64,000 nt of DNA from Polytrichum commune. Taxonomy: Eukaryota; Streptophyta; Polytrichopsida; Polytrichales; Polytrichaceae. Under the pieces are notes generated by a model. It saw nothing but the letters and a program-made list of their open reading frames with translations. It was not told where the DNA came from and made no database searches. The stretch spans positions 29,069,554-29,133,553 of the forward strand of contig OX485803.1 in NCBI GenBank assembly GCA_950295325.1. Reading direction: 5' to 3'. The translations under genes were made by a program, and so were the position numbers. This document shows, piece after piece, positions 24,459-35,229 of the stretch (its first letter is position 1; every line of letters begins with the position of its first letter).

Positions 24459-27400
24459 ATGGATCTGATGAGGAAGAGTATGCAGAAAGTGGGGGCTAAG
24501 ATTGGTCTCGGGGGGCGGCATTCATCTGCCGAATGGTACCACTCTTTTCTTCTTCTTCCTTGGCGAATCTTGGCGAATTCGTGGAAGGTCTCATAACTTA
24601 TAGGTCTTTTTTATTTATTTCAAAAATCCCCCCGAAGGTTGGATGGTGCGGTTGAGGTTTTTGAGGTTTTTGAGATGCTGCCGAGGGCGGGGTTAATTTT
24701 GAAGGATAGGCGCCTTAATTTTTTTAAACATAGGAGGTGTAAGAAGCTCATAAGTTTCGAATTCGTTGAGAGCTCCAAGGTTGAGAAATTCTTGGGAAGG
24801 AGAAATGCACCGAAGTTAATGGAAGTTCAAACTCCCCCGAAGGATGCATGATGCCGTTAAGAATTAAGAGCTTTTCGTTGAGATGCTGACGAGGGCGGGG
24901 CTAATACTCGGCGAATCTGGAACGAATTGACGCCCTTTTTTTTGAGTAAAGGCTGTGTAGGAAGCTCATAAGTTTCCAATAGGTTCAAAGTCCCAGAATT
25001 CGAGTTTGAAGAGATATCTGCGGAGGGGAATTGCACCAAGTTTGTGGAAGATAGGCTTTTTATTTATTTTGTTTTTTTAGTTTTCAATTTTCCCGGGGGT
25101 CGGATGGTGCTGTTGAGGTTTATGAGCATTTTGATTGGATGCTGACGCGTTACGAGGGTTAATAACGCAGGTCGGGGAATGATAATAGCAGCCATGGAGC
25201 TCACAGCAAATCGGTTATCAGGCATGGCAGTGGCAGTGCACATCGCGCTCTCAAGGAGGAGCAATTTAGCGGCATTGTCAAAATTGAGCTGACTTCTGTA
25301 AGTGCCCTGTTCACCTCTCGGACATCTTGTGCTCTTCATCGCAATATATTCCGGTCTGACCTTCAATCTTTGGCATCTACGTATACTCAGTAATTTGCAC
25401 TTATTTTGGTTATCTGGACTCTTCTTGCTCGAAATTTTCACTTACTTGATTTTGAGAGATGGTAGGTGCATAAATCAGGAGCTACATTCTTTGGAGAGAT
25501 CGCTTCGGGTAGTATAACAATGACGAGCAGTAGGGTTTTGCATCGGCAATTTCATGCGGAACAGGCTCACTGGCCTAATCTGTCTGTTTTGTAATTATGC
25601 CACCTAATTTGTTAGTCAGGTGATATGGAGAGGATTTAAGAATGTATAGGGACTTTCTTAGAAAATTTAGGTGTTTGTACTCGTTGAAGTGTGACATTAA
25701 GACTCATGTATACTCTCCCAATAATTGGCACCTACTTTCTCCGGAGGAGATTGGAAAATTGTTTCGGTTATGTGGTGTCTTCTTGCTTGGGATCTGCCGT
25801 TACTGCGGACTTAAGTTAGATGGTGCTAAAACCGTCACTTTAAGCGCTGAGTGCAGCTACTATTTTAAGATATTTCTCGTTACCAAGGGGGATTTCAACG
25901 CACCGAAGTATGCCTTGTTTGAATCCCGTAGGCCAAAGTTATGAGGGTTCAAAGTTTAGTTGGTAGATGACCCCAAACCATCAACACGGGTGTTTGATGT
26001 TAAGATCCTGGACATTCCCAAAATCAATGTGTACTTATAGTGCAAGATTGTAATGTGTTGGTTTTAGCATCCTCTACCATACTATTTTCTGGGCATTAGG
26101 AGACCTTGATTTTGCAGAGATGGTAGGTGCACAAATCAGGGGCTACATTTTATGGAAGAATTACTTCGGCTGGTTTAACAATGACGAGCTGTAGGGTTTT
26201 GTATGACTTGAAGAGTAGGGTTTTGCATCGCCAATTTCATGTAAAGCAGGCTCACATGATGTATGTTGCATTCTTTCTAGGAACTGAGAATTGAAATGTG
26301 TGATGGCAATTTTAAAATTCTACAAGGACTCTACAGTAGCTCTCTGTTAAGCTGCATATTGATAGTTACTTGAGAGGCTTTTTCCTGCTACTCTTCTTTT
26401 ATACTCTTGCATGGCAGACTGATCAATCAAGGTCCTGTTGTTGTTGATGTTGATGTTGATGTTGATGCTCAAAAACCTGAGATAAAGAACAGAATGTCTT
26501 CAATATCCTAATTTCAAGAGAGTGGCACAGGCACAGATGAAGTTCAAGGATAAATGGTTTGCATGCATGTCGCTTGGAGAGCAGACATTCCGAACTGTGA
26601 CATCAGTCCAGTTAAGATCCTCGGCCCTTTCTTGCCACATATTTCAATGTCCTTCTATTTCTTATAACTATATTAGCTAAGGAATTTATATATTATATTG
26701 AATCAGCTTGCTTGGGTTGGAAGTATCTTGTACATAAGTATATCGCAAACATTGCACGTCTTCTGATTGTATCCTGTTGGTGTGTGTACTCCTTGGCATA
26801 TATCTGGATTTCAGGACAGACAAGCCTGAATGGAAATCAGTGAGTGTTCTTCATTTGTGTCTTTTGAGGTTTTGCTCCCTTCCACATTCGTATATGAACA
26901 TTTGATTTGTAGTGATGTTTGTGCAGCAGATTATATTGACCTAATCTAAAACTTTCTTTTCAGGTGAGATCCATGGTGTTAGAAGCTGGTGGCCCACGGA
27001 TTGTTCGGGTTTCTGTCTTTGAGGTACATGAAGACCAGTTTATGTGTTGTTTTCCTCTGTTTATATTTGATCTCTGTTAAATCTCTTTAAGCATTGAAAC
27101 TCATGAAACTCAAGTACTGAACCTCATTTTGTGCTTTTCTTTTGCAGACCAATAGAATCGCCAAAAACAACCTGGTTGGGTACTGTGAGATAGATCTTTC
27201 ACATATTTTCACATCTGTAAGTTGGACTTTTGAGTCTTTTTCTTCCTCCCATCGAATTTGATGTTAAAAGAAACATTAAGCTACAGAGGAATGAAAGTGG
27301 ACTTGCGGTATACATATTGTCTATTTCAGAATTTGAGATTGTCCAAATTTTTCGTCCCTGCCCAAAGCAATGCTTTTCAGTAGGTGCTTTCTGCCATTTT

Positions 27401-30400
27401 GCTTTGTTCAATGGGTTAATTCTTAGTATGTTATTTGTCTTTAGAATTGGGGTTACTTAAGCTTATGTTCGCATACATTTTCAACAATCTATACATGGGG
27501 CCCCTTCACATGTTGAAGTTGAAGAACATGACCTACTTTGAATTCATAGTCTGGTGTATAGGGTTCCAAGCCATTAGACCATTTCCTGTCCTCAGTTTGC
27601 GACCTAAAGCTTAATTTAGACCTTTTAAAAATTGGTTTGACACCTCATCCCTCACAAGGTCACCACATACATTCACATATTAAATATGACATGTGATATA
27701 TCAGTAGAAGTGTTGGTTTGACACCTCATCATTTACAGCTTGAGGTGATGTGAGTGTATTCGATTTAAAGACACCTCCCAAGAAAATTATTCACTCAAGT
27801 TGAGCTTACAATGATGGGAAGTACCATGACAGGAAAACGATCACAAAGATGAGGTTCACAATTTGTTGGATCCAAATTCAACCTCAAAGATTGTGGGTAC
27901 CATTACACTTGGCTACACTGCAGAGGTACTTTATCTGCTCTGCAAATTCAACCATCTGCAAGTTAGTGCAAGTCACCACGTTCATGTTTATCTGGGAATT
28001 GTAATTGAATTATATAGCAACACATGTAAGTCTGGATTCTTTTCGCCAAGATTTGGACCCTGGTTTTTGCGTACAGGATACCTTTTCAGCAGTCTTCCAC
28101 ATTTTGTTTTGTCTTGAAAATGCCTACCAACATGGTTTTGTTGCAGACTCGAATGGAAACTGAGATGAACTTTGCTCGACGACTCCTTTCGATTGTGGTA
28201 TGATTACCCCTTTCTCCTTTACCCTATTGTTACAATTAAATATCCTACCTACATTAGTTCTCTTAGTGCCACAATTACAATGCTCTCTTGTTATGTAATC
28301 ATGTATCATACCCTCTAAACTGTTCTTGGCTGAGTTTATGTCTGCCTCTAATTGACATTATTGTATGATGACACGAAATTAATCAACCCCTCTCCTCTTT
28401 AACTCCTGGAGGTTCAGGTACCCTGAATTTGTCATTTGGAGTAACTATGTGTACTAAGTTGAGTTTGTGTTGTTTCTGCTCGTATCCTACTTTTCTCACA
28501 GGACTATGATGAAAGTGGGGAGTTGTCACTTAAGGAGCTTCAAGCTTTAATAAAAGCTTTTGGAAATACATTGTCAGTGTCCAAGGTATGTGGCCTCATG
28601 CCAGCTAAGATTTGACTTAGTATAAGCAACTCCGGACCAAGGTTACAGTATATTTATTAACCGTTCCATAAGTTTCATTGGTTCATAAGAGGTAGAATGC
28701 TAAACACTTGATTTCCCTTTACTCTTGAAGTTTATAAGTTTCAAAGAATGCAAATTTTCCTAATTTCATGCCAACGCAAAAAGAAAGAAAGGATGCTCAT
28801 ACTCTATTGTATGTTCTTTTTGGACTGGATTGCAACGATTATTGTGGAAAATCTCATAAGAGGAGAACACATCTTGCTTAGTTTGTGAGTTCTGGTGGTG
28901 GGATTATGCAGCTTGGAGCAATTTTCAAGAAAGCTGATACAAACCAAGATGGAAAAGTGAGTGCTGATGAGCTGGCTGCCCTTCTAGCCACAAGTGAAGA
29001 GAGGTGCTTCCTGGTCCATTTTAGAGGCTATCCTTGACATCTTTGAACTTCAGTCTTTGGTAGAGTAATTATACATTATTCCATGATTTAGTATTGTTGC
29101 TACAAGAGGCCAAAATTGTTTTGAACAAGGAACTAGTTTGCGAATTGATCATTTAACAACTCTCATTCAAAAAATTTCTTGGTTACTCTATGACTTATTT
29201 CTTGAATCGTTTCCCCTGTAATCAAATCAGCTCCTCGAGTGCACATGGGTTGGGTGCATTAATTGAAACCAAACAACTTATGTGTCATTGTGTTTCTGAT
29301 CATGGTGCAGGACATTCCTTGTTAAAACTTGTCCTGTTTGTGGTGAAAAGCTGGGCAACAATGACTTGCTGAATGACATGATCCACATGAGCCTTTGTTT
29401 TGATGAGGGCACTGGCAGTCAAATAATGACTGGTGGCTTCCTGACTGAAAAGCAAGCTGCTAATGGGTACATGTGTCTGTGTTTGCTCTGCTGATTAGAG
29501 AAATTGTGACCAGAGTACAAATTTCTACAAGTACACTAAACATCGGATTACGCGTGGCATTAAATTGGTGTGCCATGTTAATGAGAGCAGCTTCATGACT
29601 TGTCATGTAGCACCAAGTGTCATATGACACCCTCTCTAGTTGCCACCTATTGATTGGACGACAATCAGTGATAGTGTGGGTCACACTAAATCAGATGTTT
29701 AGTGTAGTCTTTGGCGTTTTCTGGGTTGTAATTTCGAATTCAGCATTGCATATTTTGCTCTATTCTTTGTTCACTTATCTCTCAAATAACCACATTAGGA
29801 TTGTTCTTTGCTAAAGGGATGTCAATTTGACTTCAGGTGGATGTTCAAAATGAGTGAGTGGGTGAGTCATTCAACATATGACATTGGCAAAGCCAATGCA
29901 GGTCACATTCTGGTATGCTTTGTGTGTCTGTGTTTAAAAAGACGTTTAGATCAATGGATGGTTTTGTTCAATGTCATTACACAATCGCCCTTTTTCCCAC
30001 AATGGGTACCCCCCAAGTGTGTCAATTTGCTACTCCATTTCATAATCTGCAATACATTGCTTTTAAGTTTCATAATCATCTTTGTCACTACGTCACTTTT
30101 GTTACTTCGTAGATATGAAAAGATGTTTGGTTTTAGAAGATTTGAATATACAGATTGTGGACTCAATCAGGTTTTCGACCGCAAGTCTAAGAGATTGGTG
30201 GAAGAGCTAATTGACGCCAAGATTATACTAGCTATGCGGGCCATCTATCAGTCCAGGATGGGGTTGGCCCTCATTGATACTGGTAAGCTTTTTTTATCAC
30301 ATCTTGGTTCTCATGGCTTGCCAATGGAGTCCTGGAGCACAAAACAGGAGTCATGTATGGGATGAAAACTCGATTTTAAGGTTTATACTGATTTTCAGAT

Positions 30401-33400
30401 TTGTACTACACCTTTTCTTTCAATTAGGGTTGAATATCATTTGGGTTTACACAATGCTATAACCTTGTAAAGAAGATGTAATTCTTGACTGTGAAATAAT
30501 TGTTCTGTTCTTCACAATGAATACTGTTTATTTTGTCTATGCTTGTAAAAAAATGCATTCTCTATAAAAAGTCATAGCATTGCGTATTTCCAAATACTAA
30601 TCCACACTAAAAACAAACGTTTTTCTTGTGTGAAATTTCAAAACCTTGGTGTGGCCTTGTATGTAGGAACCAAAAATATGCTCCAAAGCATGTCCGTGAA
30701 ACAAGGTTTACAGATGAGGACCGCAGAATCAAAAAACGACATCCCAAAGTTCATTGAATTTTTCCAGGCAAGCAAAGTGGCTAACACTACTGACATGGAC
30801 ACATACGTCCTATCTGGATGGTTTCGAATCTAAAAACGAGCATTTAATTGGTTTCCCAAAATAGATTTTGACGATATTTTTTCCAAAATACTCATTGTTA
30901 AATTTTATTTGTAAGAATAGAGTTTCTATACATTTTGGAAAGTTATGAAATAATGTAATATCCATCAAAGCCGCCCAGGTAGGACGGTAGGTGATCAGGT
31001 TCAACAGCAAGCTTTTCTTTCTCACTATGTTGCTTGCCACCAAAATCCTCTGGCTAATCCAAATGTCAATTGCACAGCAAAATTGGCACTCTTCTCTATT
31101 TCTTTCCCCCTGAGATTTGGCGTAGTGCATTCTATCTTTCAAGGTCTGCACATACTGGTCTACAAGCCTTGTTGTTTGTATGGTATATTTCTTCTGACCA
31201 GTATGTGGTTTGTCATTCAACAGGATCGAATTATTGTCGATGAGTTCAAGGAACCAATTGAGTATTATAAGGTGGAGCACTTTTTCTAAGTTCTAATTTC
31301 AGTTCTGGATACAAGTGATTTGCCATGTGGGTGCCTGCATTCATGAGTGTACGGTCTAAAGTGTTATAGTGGGTAACACTTTAGTTTTTGGATTATCCAG
31401 ACTTCTTCATTGTGTCTGTCTGTTCTTATGTTGTTGATTGTTGGGATGTTGCATCTACTGAGCAAGTGGACCCATGTGTTGGGTTGGTTTAGGTGTCATG
31501 TTTTAGATGGTTATTTGTCTCGTCTGAATATTATTTATTGCCCATATATTGGGTATATCTGCGTTTGAGAGTTTGTGTATTTTGGGCTTCTGTCCATGCT
31601 GGGGTGGTCCATAAGTGATTGAATGGGTTTATTTGGGGATGTTTTGTGTGTTGATTTGCTTCGTGAATTCATCTTGGATGTGTGCTTTGAGGTGGCGTAT
31701 GGGTTTATTGGTACCAGGCACTGTTATTTTACAATGAGCTGATAGGTTTGCACTCTTCATCAGGGTCCCTCTTTGTGTATGAGATGAATAATTATTTTGG
31801 AATCCTACACGTGTTTGGGAGGTATAATACGGTTCAGAAGAATTTCTAATCCTTCTCCCAGTGAATGGTGAGAGGGCTACCACGTAGCTAACTTTACTAT
31901 CTGTCAAGATGAGTTCGCTGTATGAGTTTCGCTAAATTCTCCTACTGCATTGGAATTATTATCATCACACTATTCTCACCAAGTTTTCTCACCCCAACAA
32001 ATTTTCTGCATGTAGACTTTCAATGACTTTTTCACTAGGGAGCTTAAACCTGGAGTCCGACCAATTGCATTTGAGGACAATGATGCAGTGGCAGTTTCTG
32101 CTGCTGACTGTAGGCTTATGGCCTTCAATACTCCTGATGACGCCACTCGTTTTTGGATCAAGGTACATAACCTGTGTCATTTATGGCACTGAATAGAACT
32201 TTGGCATTGTTGAGATCTAGGCTTTCAATAGAATATTCTCAATACTCAATTTCAGTATCTGATGTTGTAGTTGTCAGTAGTGTGAGCATGGAATGTGAGC
32301 TCCATGACAATAGAGTTTTGAAGAAAACATCATGGGATTTATACTGGAACAAAAGAGTTTGAAGTTCAGTATTATGTAACGTTCAATTCTTGCATATATT
32401 ATCGCACTTTTGAGACACAGATGGATTTGTGCAATTCAACCATTTCAATTTTTAGTAAACAATTCTAGATTCTACCAATATGAAAATTTGCAAGATTTGG
32501 GTTGCACAGGGGATTTTCTTCTAATGATCTTGTTGGTCTGCAGGGTCGCAAGTTTTCAGTAGCTGGTCTGTTGACAGAATCTCTCTACAAGGACTTTGAG
32601 AGTGGACCTATGGTCATCTTTCGACTAGCACCTCAGGTTTGTAGATTATTATATCATTATCCCTTCACAATAATCTGTATCTTACAATGAATTTTTTTAA
32701 TTCCTTCTGCAGGCTGGTGAGGTAGTATCCTCTGAACGATCAATATATCTTTGATTCAATTATGACATTATATTATGTCTGTCTCATCCTCTTTCTTCAG
32801 GATTATCACCGGTTTCATTCTCCAGTCAGCGGGACTATCATAAAAATGATTGATGTTCCTGGTCAACTGTACACGGTAACATACACATCTGTGGACAAAT
32901 ATTTCCATGCTTTAAATTTTGCAAAGTATGTATTGCATGTATTTCACCTTGTACATCATTGCCTCGACATATGTTATTAAACACATTTGGTGATTAAATC
33001 TGCAGGTAAACCCAATAGCAGTCAACAGCAAATATTGCAATGTTTTCACAGAGAACAAAAGAGTAGTCTGTATTATAGAGACAAAGGAGTTTGGCAAGGT
33101 ATGCATCTTCAAGCGCTGTCAAAAAATATTTGAGCCAGTGGGCCAAATTCATGTGTACTGCGTGCATGATGTTGTTACAAAGTTCACTTTAAGGACTCCG
33201 AGAGGGTTTAAGAATCTTCTTGATATTCTAAGCTAAAAGTGTCAAAAGCAACCCTATCCAGAATTAGCCCATTTATCATATGCATAACACCAATTGAAGC
33301 ATGCTTATATGTAGAATGAATTGTAGACAGATATGAGCTTGTATAAATGACCTACAATCAAATAGCATCTAATGACTGTCGTCACATATTACTTTATTTT

Positions 33401-34893
33401 CACTTCCTCTTTTTCATAACCACCCTTTACCATAGCCCAAATCAAATATTATTTCAGTACTTTGTTCGGGGTTTGTACAATTCGTCATGTGTCCTTTATA
33501 ATCATAAAGGGTTAAGTATTGGGTGGGTAGCCATTACATGCTGATGACATTCACACGGTGCAAACAGGTGGCGATGGTGGCAATTGGTGCCACAATGGTT
33601 GGCTCCATAACTTTTTCCAAGAAGGAAGGCGATGTTGTCAAGAAAGGAGAGCAGGTACTCCTCCTTTATTCTCAGTTTTAGCGGTCCCCTTACATGTGTT
33701 TCTTTCGCTGTCATATCAGGCTTGAAGTTTACACTCTTTTTCTTGATTTCAATTTGCCTCATCATTTGCCATGTCTGGACCATGTCGCAGATGGGGTTTT
33801 TCTCCTTCGGCGGCAGCACCACAATTTGTGTCTTCCAAAAGGTTTGTCCATGATTTTACTTTCTTCATTCAGTTTGTTCAATTTTTTTTCTGCAGGTTCA
33901 GATTAGTCCTATTTGCTGCTGGTGATGCATTACTGTAGCTGGGGCTGATTCAGTTACTCATCTTAATTGGACACCCATATTTGAGTGGTATGTTCTTTGG
34001 TGTAGATTTAAGATTGGCCATTAAAAGGATGCGTTCAAAAGAGATTGGATTATGTGCTCACAATTTGTTGACTATTCTAGGTTCATTGTCAACGTAAATG
34101 CGGACCCATTTGATAATTTCTGAAGATAGAAAATCTTCACTTTGACAATGATTAAGATATTCATAAGAGCTCCAATTATTATGAGGAAAATGACCACGAC
34201 CTCGACTTGGATTTGCTAAATATCTTCTACTAAACTTGTGATTAATATCATAAGAGAATATGTTAATCATAAAAAGTAACCACTCCAAACCTCTACCTTA
34301 CAGTACTTATTGGGATGATGTGTCAGTTCCCATCCTAAAACTTGGCGAGTGTTTTGGAGATATTCTCTCCAGGGATCAATTGAACTGGATGAAGAACATT
34401 CCAGAAGAAAGAATCTTTCCGTACGATCATCTCAGAAGAAGAGAACCCTCATTTTGATAATAAACGAGATATTCATAAGAACTCTAAATAGTATGAGGAA
34501 AGTGGCTATGATGTCTATTTGGATTCGCTAAAATATCGTACTAATTGTGTGTTCAAATATCATAAGAGAAAAAGTAACTATTCGAAAAAACTCTACCTTA
34601 CATATTAAATATGGAGAGTTTTTGTGGGGATTTTTTCCTGGCAGGGATCAATTGATCTGGACGAGGACCTCATTATAAACAGCACAAGAGTCTTAGAGAC
34701 TCTGGTGTTCATGGGGATGTCGATTGGTGTGGCGCAAGGTCATACATATGAGGATATGGAGCACGTCCAACGACCAACTATCACTGATAGTGTGGCTGCA
34801 CAAGACAATGAAATAGCCAGGAAGGGATTAAACGAAGCCGCAGACAGCATCACTGGGCAGGCTTACCACTTAAAACTCGACTCCGAAGTTTAA
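24459..34893 (+). CDS. PSD: Phosphatidylserine decarboxylase, PSD2/PSD3 type (C2, EF-hands), 22 exons
   Basis: Converts phosphatidylserine to phosphatidylethanolamine; plant relatives act in endomembranes. Exons: 24459-24535 (tentative), 25171-25297, 26531-26610, 26815-26839, 26964-27023, 27148-27216, 27833-27925, 28147-28197, 28502-28585, 28912-29003, 29311-29466, 29837-29912, 30171-30282, 30667-30767, 31224-31271, 32016-32162, 32544-32636, 32801-32875, 33006-33098, 33568-33654, 33791-33841, 34645-34893. Phases close, giving 681 aa. The N-terminal C2-like region has MKFKDKWFACMSLGEQTFRT and NNLVGYCEIDL. Two canonical EF loops follow, DYDESGELSLKE and DTNQDGKVSADE, then a CPVCG...H-x3-C cluster. 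The catalytic domain has VSAADCR, DYHRFHSP and the GGST self-cleavage site (exon 21) that yields the pyruvoyl group. Intron 30768-31223 starts GC (CAG|GCAAGC). Exon 1 was chosen for ATG, phase and donor only. Everything from 25171 on is well supported. Confidence 0.92.
24640..25165 (+). repeat. Degenerate ~0.2-kb tandem repeats in PSD intron 1
   Basis: Three partial units share CCCCGAAGG(T/A)(T/G)G-like text, GATGCTG(C/A)CGAGGGCGGGG, and GGAAGCTCATAAGTTTC. They start near 24636, 24836 and 25095. The last one runs directly into the proposed acceptor of exon 2 at 25170. Confidence 0.65.
25449..26255 (+). repeat. Direct repeat pair in PSD intron 2 (~0.66 kb apart)
   Basis: 25449-25571 and 26105-26255 share GAGATGGTAGGTGCA, AATCAGG, GCTACATT, AACAATGACGAGC, TAGGGTTTTGCATCG and CAGGCTCAC in order. 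The second copy has an internal insertion that repeats AGTAGGGTTTTG. It is probably a remnant of a larger tandem duplication. Confidence 0.8.
29532..29706. mobile_element. MITE family E, copy in PSD intron 11
   Basis: Termini TACACTAAACATCGGATT and AATCAGATGTTTAGTGTA form an inverted repeat of about 18 bp. The element is 175 bp with no ORF. Relatives lie at 36473-36656, 61188-61396 and the right edge of the window. Confidence 0.7.
33945..34260 (+). mobile_element. Repeat family B, copy in last PSD intron
   Basis: Starts TCTTAATTGGACACCCATAT, then GAGTGGTATGT, AAAAGAGATTGGATTATGTG, TAAGATATTCATAAGAGCTC and TATGAGGAAAATG. These shared phrases identify the family that also fills HUB2 introns. 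A further partial copy (34440-34600) arose with the local duplication. Confidence 0.75.
34130..34665 (+). repeat. Tandem duplication copying the last-exon acceptor of PSD
   Basis: The series from family-B text through CTACCTTACA to an acceptor and GGATCAATTGA occurs twice. Copy 1 ends TCTCCAG|GGATCAATTGAACTGGATGAAGA (34373 on); copy 2 ends CTGGCAG|GGATCAATTGATCTGGACGAGGA (34645, the real last exon). Spacing of the acceptors is 272 bp. Copy 1 keeps the intron phase. Confidence 0.85.
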
Positions 34894-34916
34894 CCCATGG
34901 GTATCCATATTATGTG

Positions 34917-35227
34917 TCTGTTCCTGATCTCTTCCACTTCAATCTTCCATCAGTATCGGATGTACACCAGCTCATGTAGATTGAGTTTGCTTAATTTCCT
35001 CTTTGTCTCATTTTGACTCTCTTCTGAAGAACTAAACATCAGATTCGTGATGCAACTTGGGACTCGAGTCTGACATAGTCCCCATGACTGTCATTTTATT
35101 TGTCTATTCCTGATCCCTTACTCTTCAAACTTCAATCAGTCTCAGATGAATAACACCTCTTATAGATTAACGTTGTTGTAATTTCTTCTTTGCTTCGCAT
35201 TGACTCTCTTGTAATGAACTCAACATG
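34917..35227 (+). repeat. Two-copy tandem repeat in the PSD 3' flank
   Basis: 34917-35045 and 35100-35227 share TCCTGATC, CTTCAATC, CAGTATCGGATG / CAGTCTCAGATG, TAGATT, TTTCTTCTTTG and TTGACTCTCTT. Period is about 183 bp. This is probably 3' UTR or immediately downstream. Confidence 0.75.
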
Positions 35228-35229
35228 GA

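Noticed and set aside
29808-30365. 185-codon ORF in the PSD locus
   Set aside because: It is exon 12, intron and exon 13 read through without splicing; only the exon parts match PSD.
30810-31280. 156-codon minus-strand ORF
   Set aside because: Antisense to a PSD intron and exon 15, with no domain.
32712-32720. Possible 9-nt PSD exon after TTCTGCAG
   Set aside because: Exons 17 and 18 join in phase directly into FRLAPQ|DYHRFH, which matches the family without an insertion.
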